64,000 nucleotides of DNA from the NCBI GenBank assembly GCA_039619475.1, contig CM077115.1:484480400-484544399 (forward strand), read 5' to 3'. A program made the position numbers and the translations under genes. Numbering within the stretch: the first letter of the stretch is position 1; each line of letters starts with the position of its first letter. The DNA comes from Icerya purchasi (lineage: Eukaryota > Arthropoda > Insecta > Hemiptera > Monophlebidae). Shown piece after piece: positions 1 to 11,281 of this stretch. The notes under the pieces were generated by a model, which had not been told where the DNA came from, ran no database searches, and saw only the letters and a list, made by a program, of their open reading frames with translations.

Positions 1-1802
1 CCGAAACAATAGATTCGAACCAATTAAATAGCGAGGATCGACCAGGTCGTTTAAAGTAGTCGTTCGACCGGCAACAATTCATTTTGAAATTCCGCTCGAG
101 AGAAAACGTGTGTGTGTACTTTTGTCATCGTTAATAAGGTGAAATCGATGGAAATAGTCTGCGCCAAGTTGTTTGGAAACGTTTCTGAACGAATTTCTCA
201 CAGACGACGACGTTATTTCCTTGTTCGACGATTGAAATTCCACGTCGAAAATAAGCATCAGTCGCTGTTTTACTTAAATTCTCTTCTTCATTGTCCGCTA
301 TCAGACGCATGAACACACAACTACTTCATTTTCTCTCCCGAACAATAATTAAAGGGGCAACATTGGCGTTCTCTTCTTATAAATGGAATAAATTGAAATT
401 GAGAGAAATCGCTAAGATGATAGTTAATAAGAACCTAAAAAGTTTTACTCGCTAATGGCTCTGCTCTCGTACTAACTCGCAAAGGTTCAGTACCAAAAAA
501 AAAAAAAAATAATACTTACAAATAAAATCAGTGGCGATGTTTTTGTATTTTTAGGTTTACAAATATCGAACACGTTAGGTTATTAAAAAAAATGATTCTT
601 GATTTTTTTAAATATTTCCATTATTAAAATAGTAATATTTCGATCTTTAAAATACCGTCGGAAAATTATTTTGAAAAAGTTCAATAATTAAATAAGTGAA
701 AAAAAAAGAAAAGAAGATTAACGCGATTATTAATAATTAATTATATTTTTAATTACGTATGAAATTTCTTATACGAGTTTCTTTTTGTTTTCTTTGCACT
801 GTTTCTTCTTGTCTATACTAAGAAGCCTTCTCTTCTCTTTATTAAAATCTTCCGACGAGCTTCTACTCAGTTTGTGCCCATCCCCAATTCCTCATGCTAT
901 TCATACTACAACTACACTCGATCGCCGAATTAAATTTTCTCTTGTATTTTTAATATTTCAGAAAATATACCCTGAAATAAAGGTTCTATTTAATGCTAAA
1001 GTTTTTCAGCTTTCGCTCTAGACAATGCGATGTAGTAGGCTAATAGAGAAATTTCAGTTTCAGTAATATTTACAAAAAAGCTGTTTTTCCAGCGTTGAAC
1101 CTAAACTTGTTTCCTGGAACAACTATCATTTCGAATTTTTTTGTCAAAACATAGTTGTAGTTGAAATTCATGATATATTTTCAAAGGGGAAATGAAAATA
1201 ATTTTCAAAACGAACCACTTGCGCATCCGATAAGATGAACCGTGAGTTTTTTCACAGATAACATCTTCCGCGTGACCTAAATTTTCAACCGGTAAATTAG
1301 ACCATTACATCGACAATTGGTAAAAAAATTGTGAATATTCTAAAAAAAATTGTATTTACAGATTTCGCGCAGTTATGAATAGTACAACTGGCGGATGAGG
1401 TATCATTTAACTTTGAACGATATCAATTAGACTGCGCCATCTAATCATATTTCATCTACATATAAACACGAGTTTTGCTTTTGATATTGACTGAACTACT
1501 CGACTACAAACTTAGGTAACCGTGTACCAAGATCTTTATCCGATTCGTGAAAAGGACCTCGAACGTACAGATATCGTTCAGTTGTCATGCGCCAATCGAA
1601 TTGTTCCACAGAACTTGAAACAAATTTACCTGATGAACGTGTACCTTCGGCTACACTAAAAACTCTGTTGTTCACCGCGGCACTGCATTTCAGATTTGCA
1701 TCTTTGAAACTTGCTCTTAAACAAAATACGAATACTGTTGAGATTTTGAGTACCTTCTACGTATTTTCTATTCGACCGAGTGTTCTCTCTGCTACTCAGT
1801 GA

Positions 1803-1819
1803 CCCCCCCCCGGGGGGGG
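1803..1819. repeat. C9-G8 palindromic homopolymer pair
   Basis: Nine C are followed directly by eight G. This can fold into a GC hairpin, and such sites are also prone to assembly or sequencing error. Confidence 0.8.
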
Positions 1820-2360
1820 ACTCTGTACCGATTTTTTTTTGTTTTATAATTTGAAGCCTGTCTGCAAATCATCGGTGTGTTTGTATGGTGCACACATAGT
1901 GCGTACACGGATAACATAAATGAACGAGGCGAGTTATTTCTTGTTACGTGTGTGGTTACGATAATTCTCGCATGTTTAAAGTTTACGCCGACGCTTGTCT
2001 GTTTTTCTGTTTTTTTTTTCATCGATCGCAAAAGAAAAAAAAAAAAATGTAATCTATGATATGACAATGTCATTTTTACGCGTCCCGTTCGGGGGGGTTA
2101 TATGTGAAATTTGTAACGTTTTTAAGGGTTGTGGCGTCGTTTTTACCGCGAGGTTAATATAAAACTGCTGTACAGGTTCCGGGGTTCACACGCTGATAAA
2201 ATTTTATTTTGCGAAGAATGATATGTAGTCAATGGAAACACCGACTCCCGTAAGAAGAATTATACAGGGGACAGCGGTTTAGCGTGTCTGCCGCCCATAG
2301 GCTCGAAGAATCCACTCTGCGTAGATGTTATATTCTGCTGGCTGCGATATCTGATATGAT

Positions 2361-2395
2361 TTTTATTTATTTATTTATTTATTTATTTATTTTTT
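2361..2395. repeat. (ATTT)n microsatellite
   Basis: About seven tandem ATTT units are followed by a short T run. Confidence 0.85.
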
Positions 2396-2944
2396 CATTA
2401 TCTCGATGGTAAAAATTGTTCGTGGTTTGAACAATTTCGGTATAAAACCGAAGAGGGGTAGGACACACAGTATTCGCATTTTATGCATGCCTGGCAACAC
2501 AGACATAAATTATGCGAAATAACGGCGAAGTGTGTAAATCTATTGCGAATAATACGGTGTGGTAATAGTCGCGAATTCCTTATCGTACTGTGTTATCTAT
2601 CGCGCAGTTGTACGGTGCGTATAATTTATATCGAAAAAGCGACTAGCGTTGTATTTTAAGCGGCGATACATCATGCGTCGTTACGGGGATTCCGTTCTAC
2701 TTGTTGCGTTCGTTCGCTGCTGTCGTAAATTAGGCTTTCCATGTTTCGGCGAAGCCTTGAAATTTTGCACATCGTTTTGAAAACTGCCAGCATATCCGTT
2801 TTTTCTGCCAAGTCTATTTTTTCAACAACTCCGGACCGGCGCGAGTGCCAAGTCGCATTGTAGTTTTAAGAAACGCGTAACACGGCCGCCAAGGAAAATC
2901 GTATTCGAGAAAATAAACCGGAAAAATTCTTCGTTGGTTTGACC

Positions 2945-3956
2945 GAGCTTTAAACCGCGCTTAATCTGAAGCAACCGTCCGGAACTACCCGCCGCCTTCT
3001 TATTATCGAATCCCCCATCATGCCGTATTGTGCACGTACGGGGACGGTTACGATCAAAATTAAACTGCCCTCGTGCGAACATTTCACCACTTTGAAAGAA
3101 GTGCCGTCTTGGCTCGATATCTCCGTGTTGCTCGGCGCTTCCCAAATGCAAAGTGTGTGTACACTTTTGTCCCCTAGTATTGTCATCGAAATCGCGGCTA
3201 AACTGTGCGTCTATTGGTGTGCAGCGTAGCCCGCCGATGCCGTATTATTTCGATGTAACAGCGTCCGCGTGTGTTAAACGGTTCTTTCATGTGTGCCGCA
3301 CCTGATAGGCGTTCGTTAACCTGAAACGTTACTTGATATGCTGTCAGCGACGCGTCTCGTTTTCGAACTTTGCCGCCGATATTATTTGCGTTTTCGCCGA
3401 AGCTGCCGCTGAATGGTAAAGTTAAACCTTGAAACTGGAGAATTCGAAATTTAGAAAGTATTCGCAAGATGTTTCCCGAGATTGTCGCTATCGCAAACGT
3501 TATTTCGAACTTCTCTTTTTGCCGCGAAATATGATCACAGACTTTGCGCAAGTTCGTGCTGTCTCTTGCAGTATATTTCTTTTTCGACTAATCGCGTCAC
3601 GCTTGAATGTGACTCGAAACTGAAAACACTTTACTGCACACCATCGGTTTGTATTCGCTGCCAGAGGCAATGCGCTTTTTCTTCACTCTGTTCTCGTTGC
3701 ACCACCGATTTGCAGCTATGTTGGCGGGGATTTCGCTGCTTCTTTTCGTTGAACTTTACAAACATTTAAACGAATCTGATGCGGCCCCGGTGTCGATACC
3801 GATTTCGAAATGGCTTACGTAAAAGTGGAAGTGAATTCGGAAAGACTAATGAAATTTTTAACGTGCTCGATTAATGGGTCCGAGCAGTCGATACACTTCC
3901 CACACTTAGTCAGCGAGCCTCGCTTCTTAATGAAGATTTACAATAGTTGTTGTTGA
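2945..3956 (+). pseudogene. coding-like block in shifting frames, identity unknown
   Basis: This stretch is richer in GC than its surroundings and reads like protein-coding DNA, but the open frame keeps changing. Frame 2 is open from about 2955 to 3228. Frame 3 is open for about 3222-3305 and 3309-3419. Frame 1 covers 3454-3532, frame 2 covers 3540-3660, frame 1 covers 3610-3819, and frame 3 runs from ATG 3810 to TGA 3956. Pieces such as ESIRKMFPEIVAIANVISNF and LLLFVELYKHLNESDAAPVS look like real protein, with balanced amino acids and C/G in many third positions. I see no consistent splice sites that would join them. It could be a decayed gene, an assembly with indel errors, or the 5' part of an unrecognised gene. 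I could not match it to the AAA+ part of midasin. Function is unknown. Confidence 0.3.
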
Positions 3957-3959
3957 CGT

Positions 3960-5109
3960 GTTTTATTTGGAATTCTCGTTTGAAAATGATAGTCAAAGAA
4001 GCGATCGTTTTCCATTTCGAAATGACGATTAAGCTCATTGATCTTTCTTTAGGCCATTTATTGTTTTTTTGTTTTTTTTTTCCGTTGTTATAATTTTTTC
4101 ATAAAAGTTCCTTTATTGTTTTTGTTTTTGTTTTTTTTTTTTTTTTTGTTCCGTATTAATTTATATTTACAGTTCGATTTTTCCGAAATTTCATCGGAAT
4201 CATATGTCTGCGGTATTAGAACAGAAATATGGTTGAAATTGTTTTAAGTAAAATTGAGTGAACGGCCAGTGGAGGGAAGAGTAACGTTCAAAAGTTAAGG
4301 AATTGAAAAAATTGCTAGAAGCGAAGTAAACCTTTCCGCCGATTTAGTAAGCTGATCGAAAATAGACATCTTTAGAATAACTAATGTTCGACCATAATTA
4401 TTATTAAAAATTTGAGGAAAACATACATATATGAATTTGCATGTTTCCAAATTTTTTTATTTCTACTCTTATACATTCTTTCATTGTATATCTCTGCGAA
4501 CATACACTTTTATATGTACTTACAATATAAAAAAATTCGATACCATTATAATTGAATAAAAAATAATTTTCAATAAAATAACGGTAAATCATAATTTAAA
4601 AACCCTCATTTATTGATATTAAATGACAATGTAAGATTTAGTACACTGTAAAAAATCCAACAATGATGATTATCACAGAAAATTATAACATTTTTGTAAG
4701 AACAGATTTACTGGCTATAGCGATTTTTTTTCTCCATTTTTTGTATGAATTTTTTATTTAAATAAAAAGAAAACTGTTTCCAAATAAAAAGAAAATCGGT
4801 TAATAAACAGAGGAGAAAAAAGTATATTGAACTGTTTTGTTTTTGCCTATTTGATATCAGGGAATTTTTAGAATTTTGGACACGTAAATTATAAAAAAAT
4901 AGACGGTATAATGTCGATGTTGCAGTCCGGGATATAAATTGCATGGAAAAAATCCGCATCTATTAATGTTCGACCGCGACCAGCATACAATGTTTATTCT
5001 AGGGTATGTTTATAGATATTTCTCCGGTTTTTGTTGGAGTACTAGAATATATTTTTTTTTATACATTTTCTACATGTAAAATGAAAAAAAAAGGAAAGAA
5101 GTGAACAAG
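3960..5109. other. non-coding, T-rich
   Basis: The stretch has long T and A runs near 4060-4150 and 4720-4740 and no supported gene. The open frames on the minus strand at 4404-4959 are low-complexity products of AT-rich DNA. Confidence 0.5.
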
Positions 5110-5286
5110 AAAAAAGGTGCTACAGTTATTGGATACAGCACCCAAGGGAGAGGGTTTTTAGGGGCGGTCATTAGTGCCGTTTGGCTTAGTACATTGTGTA
5201 CCTTAACTTCACAATCCCAACGCCCTGTCAAGGGTATGGAACTCACTTTACTTAACTTAACTTTACTCTTTACTTTTTAAGGACTA
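5110..5286 (+). repeat. SINE-like element with TTTACTT-type tail (copy 1)
   Basis: A GC-richer body of about 150 bp ends in a motif of the form CAAGGGTATGGAACTCACTT, followed by imperfect TTTACTT/TTAACTT repeats. The same terminal motif recurs at 24486-24520 and 55965-55998, which marks it as the 3' end of a dispersed repeat. The body itself is not clearly the same as in the other copies, so it may be a related subfamily. Confidence 0.5.
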
Positions 5287-8200
5287 CTGACCGCAATTAA
5301 AATTCTTGGAAAATGTTTGTAACATCATTTAGAAAAGCAGTAATATTATTTTTAATATATATTTTAGTAAAATTCCGGTATAATTATGTATAATTACAGG
5401 AGCGATAGTATCATTTGTATAAAACGCTTATATAATTTATAAACGTGTTTGTGTTTTGCTGAAGATTAGAACCTCCGCTGATGATCGATTTTCGGTACAG
5501 CTACGGGTTGTTGGACAAGTGTTCAAAATAATGAATAACTAGAAATAACTGAATATTATTAAATACGATGCTAGAAAAATGTTTTCGGAAATTGTTCAGC
5601 TAGAAAAACGAGATACACAATATTACACGTATTGTCTGAAAGGGAAGGCGAAATATCGCCGGCTTTTTTAGCTGAGCGTAAAGAGAAAGATCAGTAACGA
5701 ATGCCCGGTTAAATTGGCGGGGCCAGTTCTTAAGAGTTCATCGAAAAGTTTGCTACGAGTGAAGTTTTACGAGGGGTAGTATATTTTTTGGCTTTCAAAG
5801 ATGTCGTCGTTTGTACCGCTATACTTGGGACCGCTTGAAATTTGTTTACTAAATGAGTGTTTATATAAGGTGAAAAATAGCACGGTGTGTTGGTGGGCCG
5901 AGAGTCTTGCTGACAAATTTATTTTCGAAGCTGAAGAACGCAACGGATTCGTTAATGGCGTCTCGTTCGTTTACGGTGAAGAGCTGTTATGTAGCTTTGT
6001 TCTCGCCTTTTTTTTTTCTTCTTTTTTTCTTTTTTTTTTTATCCGTTTTGTTTATTTTATTTTATATTATTTCACCAGTTTTTTCTGACTAGCCGGAAGG
6101 GGAATAATAATGTCGTCACCTGAAAGGTAGACGCGGAAGAAAAATACTTTTCATTATTTTTCCATTTCTCCAAGGACCGAACGAATGAAAATTGATTATT
6201 TGACGTCCCTCGGGAAATTGGCTTTTCGTTTAAAATTTTCCCGATGTTAAAATAAACCGTTCTATGTATGTGTTTTTACATAAAACAGATTCATTGTCTA
6301 AGTCTAACCGGATGATTAATCGTCCGAGACTCCTCCCTTCTTCGTAAAAACCGTAATGGCCGTACCATTAAGGTATAACCATCGTGCGTTTCTTGTTCAT
6401 AATTAATCGCTGTTTCGGTTCCGTATCGACGTCGTTTATTTTATTACAGTGTCAAATTAATATTTTCATTTCTGTATAATATAACGATAGTTCTATATCA
6501 AATTGTCTTCCGCTAGTTGCGCGTTATACCTGCGCTATTAAATAAATAAATTAGATTTGATTCGAATCATCATCATCATCATCATCATTATCATCATTAT
6601 TATCATTTCTATTGGTTTGGAGTGGAAAGGATAAAAAAAGAGGTTCGAGGAAAGGTAAATTTCAATTTTGTCAGAAGCGGCGATGTGCATTATTACCCGA
6701 ACGCTAGACTCCTATTAGCGCTTCTTCGTTTTATTTAGCCGGCTGGTCTGAGAGCTCGAGAAAAGTGTACTCGTCTAAGGATGACTTTAATTCAGTAAGC
6801 TGTATTTACACAACGAGAGCTTTCTTATTCAAATGTTATTTCTTTCGTCAATTTAATCATTTGCATTTGCGCACTAGCCTCTGTGCAAATAGTAATCAAG
6901 AAATTGAACTCTGTATCCATTGCCCCTGACGTTTAGTGCTACTTTTGCGATCTTGTCTCTAGTTGTTTGGCGGTTTTACTGCCGTATGCTGTCTTTGTTT
7001 TAATCGATATCAGCTCGTTTATTTAACAATTCCATCGCTTTGCTGCCACCACCACACTCTGGATTTGGCCCCTTTAAAAGGCGCCCACTAGTTGAATGTG
7101 TTCAAATAACTTCTTGTTATAAGAGCCCGTTGCTCGGCGTGTATGTGTAGCGGTTAATCCTCGAGCTTTATCTGAAAGTATGCCATAATTACATTTGCGC
7201 ATGTGTCACGTGAAATTTCTTGAACTAGTAGAGGCTGTGTTGAGGAGTGTTCGCAGGAGCCGAGCTGTTAGAACTGAAGTTACAAACGGAATGAATTTTA
7301 CTAAGGCTTTCCGCTCTGGCCTGTGCATTCTCAGAGTTGTGTCACAGTTTTCTAATCTAGTTTGAGGAATGAGAAGGGTATTGTTTGTAATTTTCTTTGC
7401 AGTTTCGGGGCCTGTATTGTACTTTTAAATTTGTATCAGTTTTCACCGCATCTCCATCGTCGAACATTTTCCCGTAAAAAAAACCGCGGAACGTAGTATC
7501 GTACGAACGTAACTGATACACATTCGCAATCTCTCTAGATGTGTACTGCACTGACGTTGATAGCGATTTTACATAAATAGCGAAACATTATATTAACTTT
7601 TAACACGCTTTCACTTGTTTTTTGCTTCGGTTAGGGTTAGCGTGTGTATTTTTTTCCTTCTACGAGATAAACATTAATGAATCCCCACCCCTTGCATGTT
7701 CGCCGACCATGCAACATATTCCCCGCAAACAGTCGAAGGTAAAGAAATAATAGATCGTTGTTACCATCGATACGATGTTTAGAATTCGATCGACAATAAG
7801 CAATGGAAGTTCTCCAGTTTTTGAAGTCGTCAGACATTTCGGATGCCCGGTTTAACGCGATATTATGATTTCCGGCCTCAATTATTTCACATATTCAGCT
7901 AATCATGATCTCTTTTTTATAATAATATATATAGTGAAGTAGTACCTGGTATTCCTTCTTATTCCGAGGTATACAGCAATTGATCGATAGAATGAAATAA
8001 CAGATTAGCTAAAAGTGTAATAATAATTATCTAAATGGAGGTCGAGTAGATAAATGTAGAACGGAACAAATTGATAAAAATGAAATTAAACCGGAAAATA
8101 CGGAAAGAAATCAGGACAATACAACCGAATTCTAGAAGACGACGAATCGTAAATGTTTAGGTATGTAACAGAATAAGATCACGGGCAATTAAAAATGGAA

Positions 8201-9168
8201 ATTAGTGAAAGTGAATAAAATAAAATACTGAAACGTGAGCTGGAAATACTAACGAAGCAATACGCAATGCCGGTCTCACGAGGGTACTTTCGAAATTCTT
8301 AAACGGATAGAATAAACCTAGAAAAATGAAAATCCCGATAAACATCTAACAAGATCATCAACGAACGGTAAGAGTTAATTAAGGTGGCCGGGGACTAATA
8401 GATATTCAATATATGAGAACTGTACTAATTCGGAAAATGAGTAAATTTCTCGAAATATGAAACATCGCTTAGATCTGAACAACTACCCATTTGTACACTA
8501 GTCACTTGCGTATCGAAACCGTGTTTACACGCCGTGTTGGACATTGGAAAATATAAAATTATAACATTCGCACTTCTGTGTTATCTCACGAACAGCTTTG
8601 TTAATTATTACAGATGAATAATTTAATTATCGTCATAATAACAGTTGATGAATATACATAGTTGATTCTCTGAATGACAATAGACTAATTTGTGTTGTTT
8701 ATGATTTACAGTTTTTTGTTTGAAGAAGAACAAATTTTACTTACGCAATTACATTTGAATAGTTTCTTTTTTTTTTTAATAATTCTGATCTTCTTGTAAC
8801 ACGAAGTTTTGGTCCTATTTTGTTTTTTCAAAATAAATAATAAGAAATAAAAGCAGCAGCAACTACAACAGTAATAATAATAATCGAAATTGCTCCGTTT
8901 TTATCGCATTTTGCCATGAGATGCTATGTAAAAATATGAAATTGTAATCAGTTTCCAGTATAGCTGTTTACATCGCGGGGTTCTAGGCAAAATATTGTTA
9001 TTATTGTTGTAAGTGTGTTACTAACATTTGCGTATACCACCGAGATGTTAGACTGGGTGATACCGAATAATTGTGAAAATATTTCCAGGATTAAGTATCT
9101 CAAGTATAGTACTTTCTACGTTGGACATATTAAGCAAAGTACGCTATCCCTTTCTGTAGTATGTACGC
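5287..9168. other. unassigned sequence
   Basis: No gene is supported. ATG 5801 opens a 95-codon frame whose first 60 codons look protein-like, but it then runs into a low-complexity T tract. A minus-strand frame at 7637-7837 (66 codons) starts with a true ATG, but I recognise nothing in it. An (ATC)n microsatellite lies at 6566-6607. The rest is AT-rich with no visible repeat family. Confidence 0.45.
6566..6607. repeat. (ATC)n microsatellite
   Basis: A tandem ATC/ATT trinucleotide tract of about 14 units. Confidence 0.85.
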
Positions 9169-9801
9169 ATGTAAATCGAACTACAGGAACACAACGCACA
9201 AACTACAATTATAAAATGTTAATATTTATAAAATAATACACCGGCATGTTTCGTAGTGCAAACTACATCATCATGGCGTGGCTTAAACGATTTAAATGTA
9301 AATAAATAAAGAAGACAATATGTGTATAAAATATAAATTAAAGAATGGCACAATATATGCATGAAATATTCAAGTCCATATAAATCGATAAATAATATCC
9401 TAAAACTATGATTGTAAAAGTTGTTAAAATATACACATATTTTTTTATTTATAACATTACTCAGCCATGCTGAATTGTATTTTATAAATAAACATGAAGA
9501 TATTTTAGTTAATAACAGTATATATCGACTAATAATCCTTTACTCAAAAAGTAAAATTTTAATAACGTTAAAAATAAATAAAAAAATATGTATATTTTAA
9601 CAACTTTTACCATCACAGTTTTAGGATATTATTTATGGACTTATATACTTTAATTTACATTTAAACTGTTTATGTCACACCATGATTTATGTTGTTTGCA
9701 TTACGAAACATGTAGGTGTTGTTTCCTTTTTTTAAAATAAATATTAACATTATACATATAATTATAATTTCTGTCTAGTGTTAGTGTAGTTCGATTTACA
9801 T
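9169..9801. mobile_element. foldback (long inverted-repeat) element 1
   Basis: The left arm, about 9169-9452, is the imperfect reverse complement of the right arm, about 9577-9801. Both outer ends carry ATGTAAATCGAACTAC or its complement. Internal blocks such as catgtttcgta, tgcaaac and TATCCTAAAACT also pair in register. A loop of about 120 bp separates the arms, which differ by substitutions and small indels, so the element is not recent. It has no coding capacity. It fits a foldback or MITE-type non-autonomous DNA element; the mobilising transposase is unknown. Confidence 0.75.
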
Positions 9802-10891
9802 AATGCTTTCTACTTGTCATCACGGTATTAATTTACAATAAACGGGATGAACGGAAGTTTTTAAAGTTTGATATTTATTAATTTGTTTTCTTGAGCTTGA
9901 AAAGGATCTGTTACCCCGTAACTCTTCTGTACTTTGTTTAGCGAAACCGTGTCGATTATTTAAAATAAGGCGAGAAAACTGTTTTGAGAAACATCGCGAA
10001 TTGTGAGAACCGCGTGATCTTTATGTCTTTTTCCGATTTCGCCCGGTCGAAAGGAGAAACTTCTTCTAAACTCATCGTAATAGAGGTCTAGAAGATGGGG
10101 TTGGCAGCCGGCTTATGTTTGCATTATTATTACGTCTTGTTCCAGTGATGTTGAGCTACTTAAAGTCTAGCGCTTTTGCAAAATTGAGCGACGAGTTTTA
10201 CCGAAGCGGACTATAGAAACGCTTTTCTCAGTGTCTAGCCTGCGCCGATAAATTATACCCGTTTATTCCCTAGGAGATGCTTTCGATTATATTCTTTGTT
10301 TGCAGTTAATGAATTATTCACTTAGGCAACGCGGCTCCCCATTTTGATGACAATGTTCAGCGCTATGCTCGTAATTAAATATGAAATTTAGGGTATATCT
10401 TTTGCCGAATTTCGGTCTTCGAAAATTTCGTCGTACGAAAATTACTACATAATTAAACCTTTTTTTTTTTTTTTTTTTTTGTTTGAAATAAGTTGTGGGT
10501 CTCTTTACCCCGCTACGTGTGCATATCAGCATAAAACGAGACGGACACCTCGTTCGCGTGACCTGTACTAAATTTGACGGGTAAATTTTAAACCGGGCTA
10601 CGAACCTCCAGCTGCGCTTTGCACGTGGAATAAATGTATATTTTAGCGTTCCTAAAAAATATTATTAAAATTGATAATAAAAAATGTTACTTCCTTTTCT
10701 ATAATTCGCTATCAACCGGTATTAAATTAAAGTCTTTATGAATAGTTGCGATTTTTTTTTTTTTTTTTTTTAAATATACGATTGGATGAGTATTACGTGT
10801 TATTAATTACGACAACGAAATATTGTTGAAATAAAGTCAAATGCAATATTGTCGGCATTATAGATATGTATTTCACAATATTAGGCTGGAC
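9802..10891. other. unassigned sequence
   Basis: No gene is supported. T runs lie at 10460-10480 and 10751-10770. A short minus-strand frame at 10314-10532 reads through a homopolymer and is not called. Confidence 0.5.
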
Positions 10892-11132
10892 GTAATAATA
10901 AAATTATCATAAAAAATTATACGAAAAAGATTCAAATTATATTAAATAATGTAAAAAAAAAAACATCGACTAGTTCGGACCAATTACCGTTATTATCAAG
11001 ATGTTAGTTAAAATAAACTATAACATCTTGATAACGGCAGTGGTTCGTCGAAACTAGTAGATGTTTTTTAACACTTTTTAATACGATTTGTATGTTTTTT
11101 TTTTGTATAATTTTTTATGATAATGTTATTAT
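10892..11132. mobile_element. foldback hairpin element 2
   Basis: The two halves pair almost end to end around a loop of about 15 bp near 11006-11020. The inner stem pairs ATCAAGATGTTA with TAACATCTTGAT. The middle pairs the CATCGACTAGTT block with its complement near 11058. The outer stem pairs ATTATCATAAAAAATTATA at both ends. Total length is about 240 bp. The sequence is unlike foldback element 1. It fits a short MITE or foldback element, and a transcript would form a long hairpin. Confidence 0.75.
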
Positions 11133-11281
11133 TTATGTTCGCTTGTGTTACCTGCAACTGTCTCGCATTTGAATAAATATATATTTAAATGCTGATAAAA
11201 AAAAATTTTTCCATTTAAGCATTTCTTGCATATAATAACCAGAAATTTCTAAAATCACAATTATTAATTTATCCTGCATCA

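Larger units (their letters stand above)
1..2640. other. unassigned AT-rich sequence
   Basis: I recognise no gene. A 54-codon frame from ATG 148 to TGA 312 (+) has fairly coding-like codons but no known motif, and its complement is also open, so I do not call it. A C9G8 palindromic run sits at 1803-1819 and an (ATTT)n tract at 2361-2395. A TATA-like box near 1461 (acatataaacacg) is followed by no supported gene. Confidence 0.5.

Noticed and set aside
148..312. A 54-codon + strand frame with fairly coding-like codons.
   Set aside because: Short, at the window edge, complement also open, no homology that I can recognise.
5801..6088. A 95-codon frame starting at a good ATG.
   Set aside because: The last third is a T-rich low-complexity tract (Phe/Leu run), and no splice-consistent ending or motif is visible.
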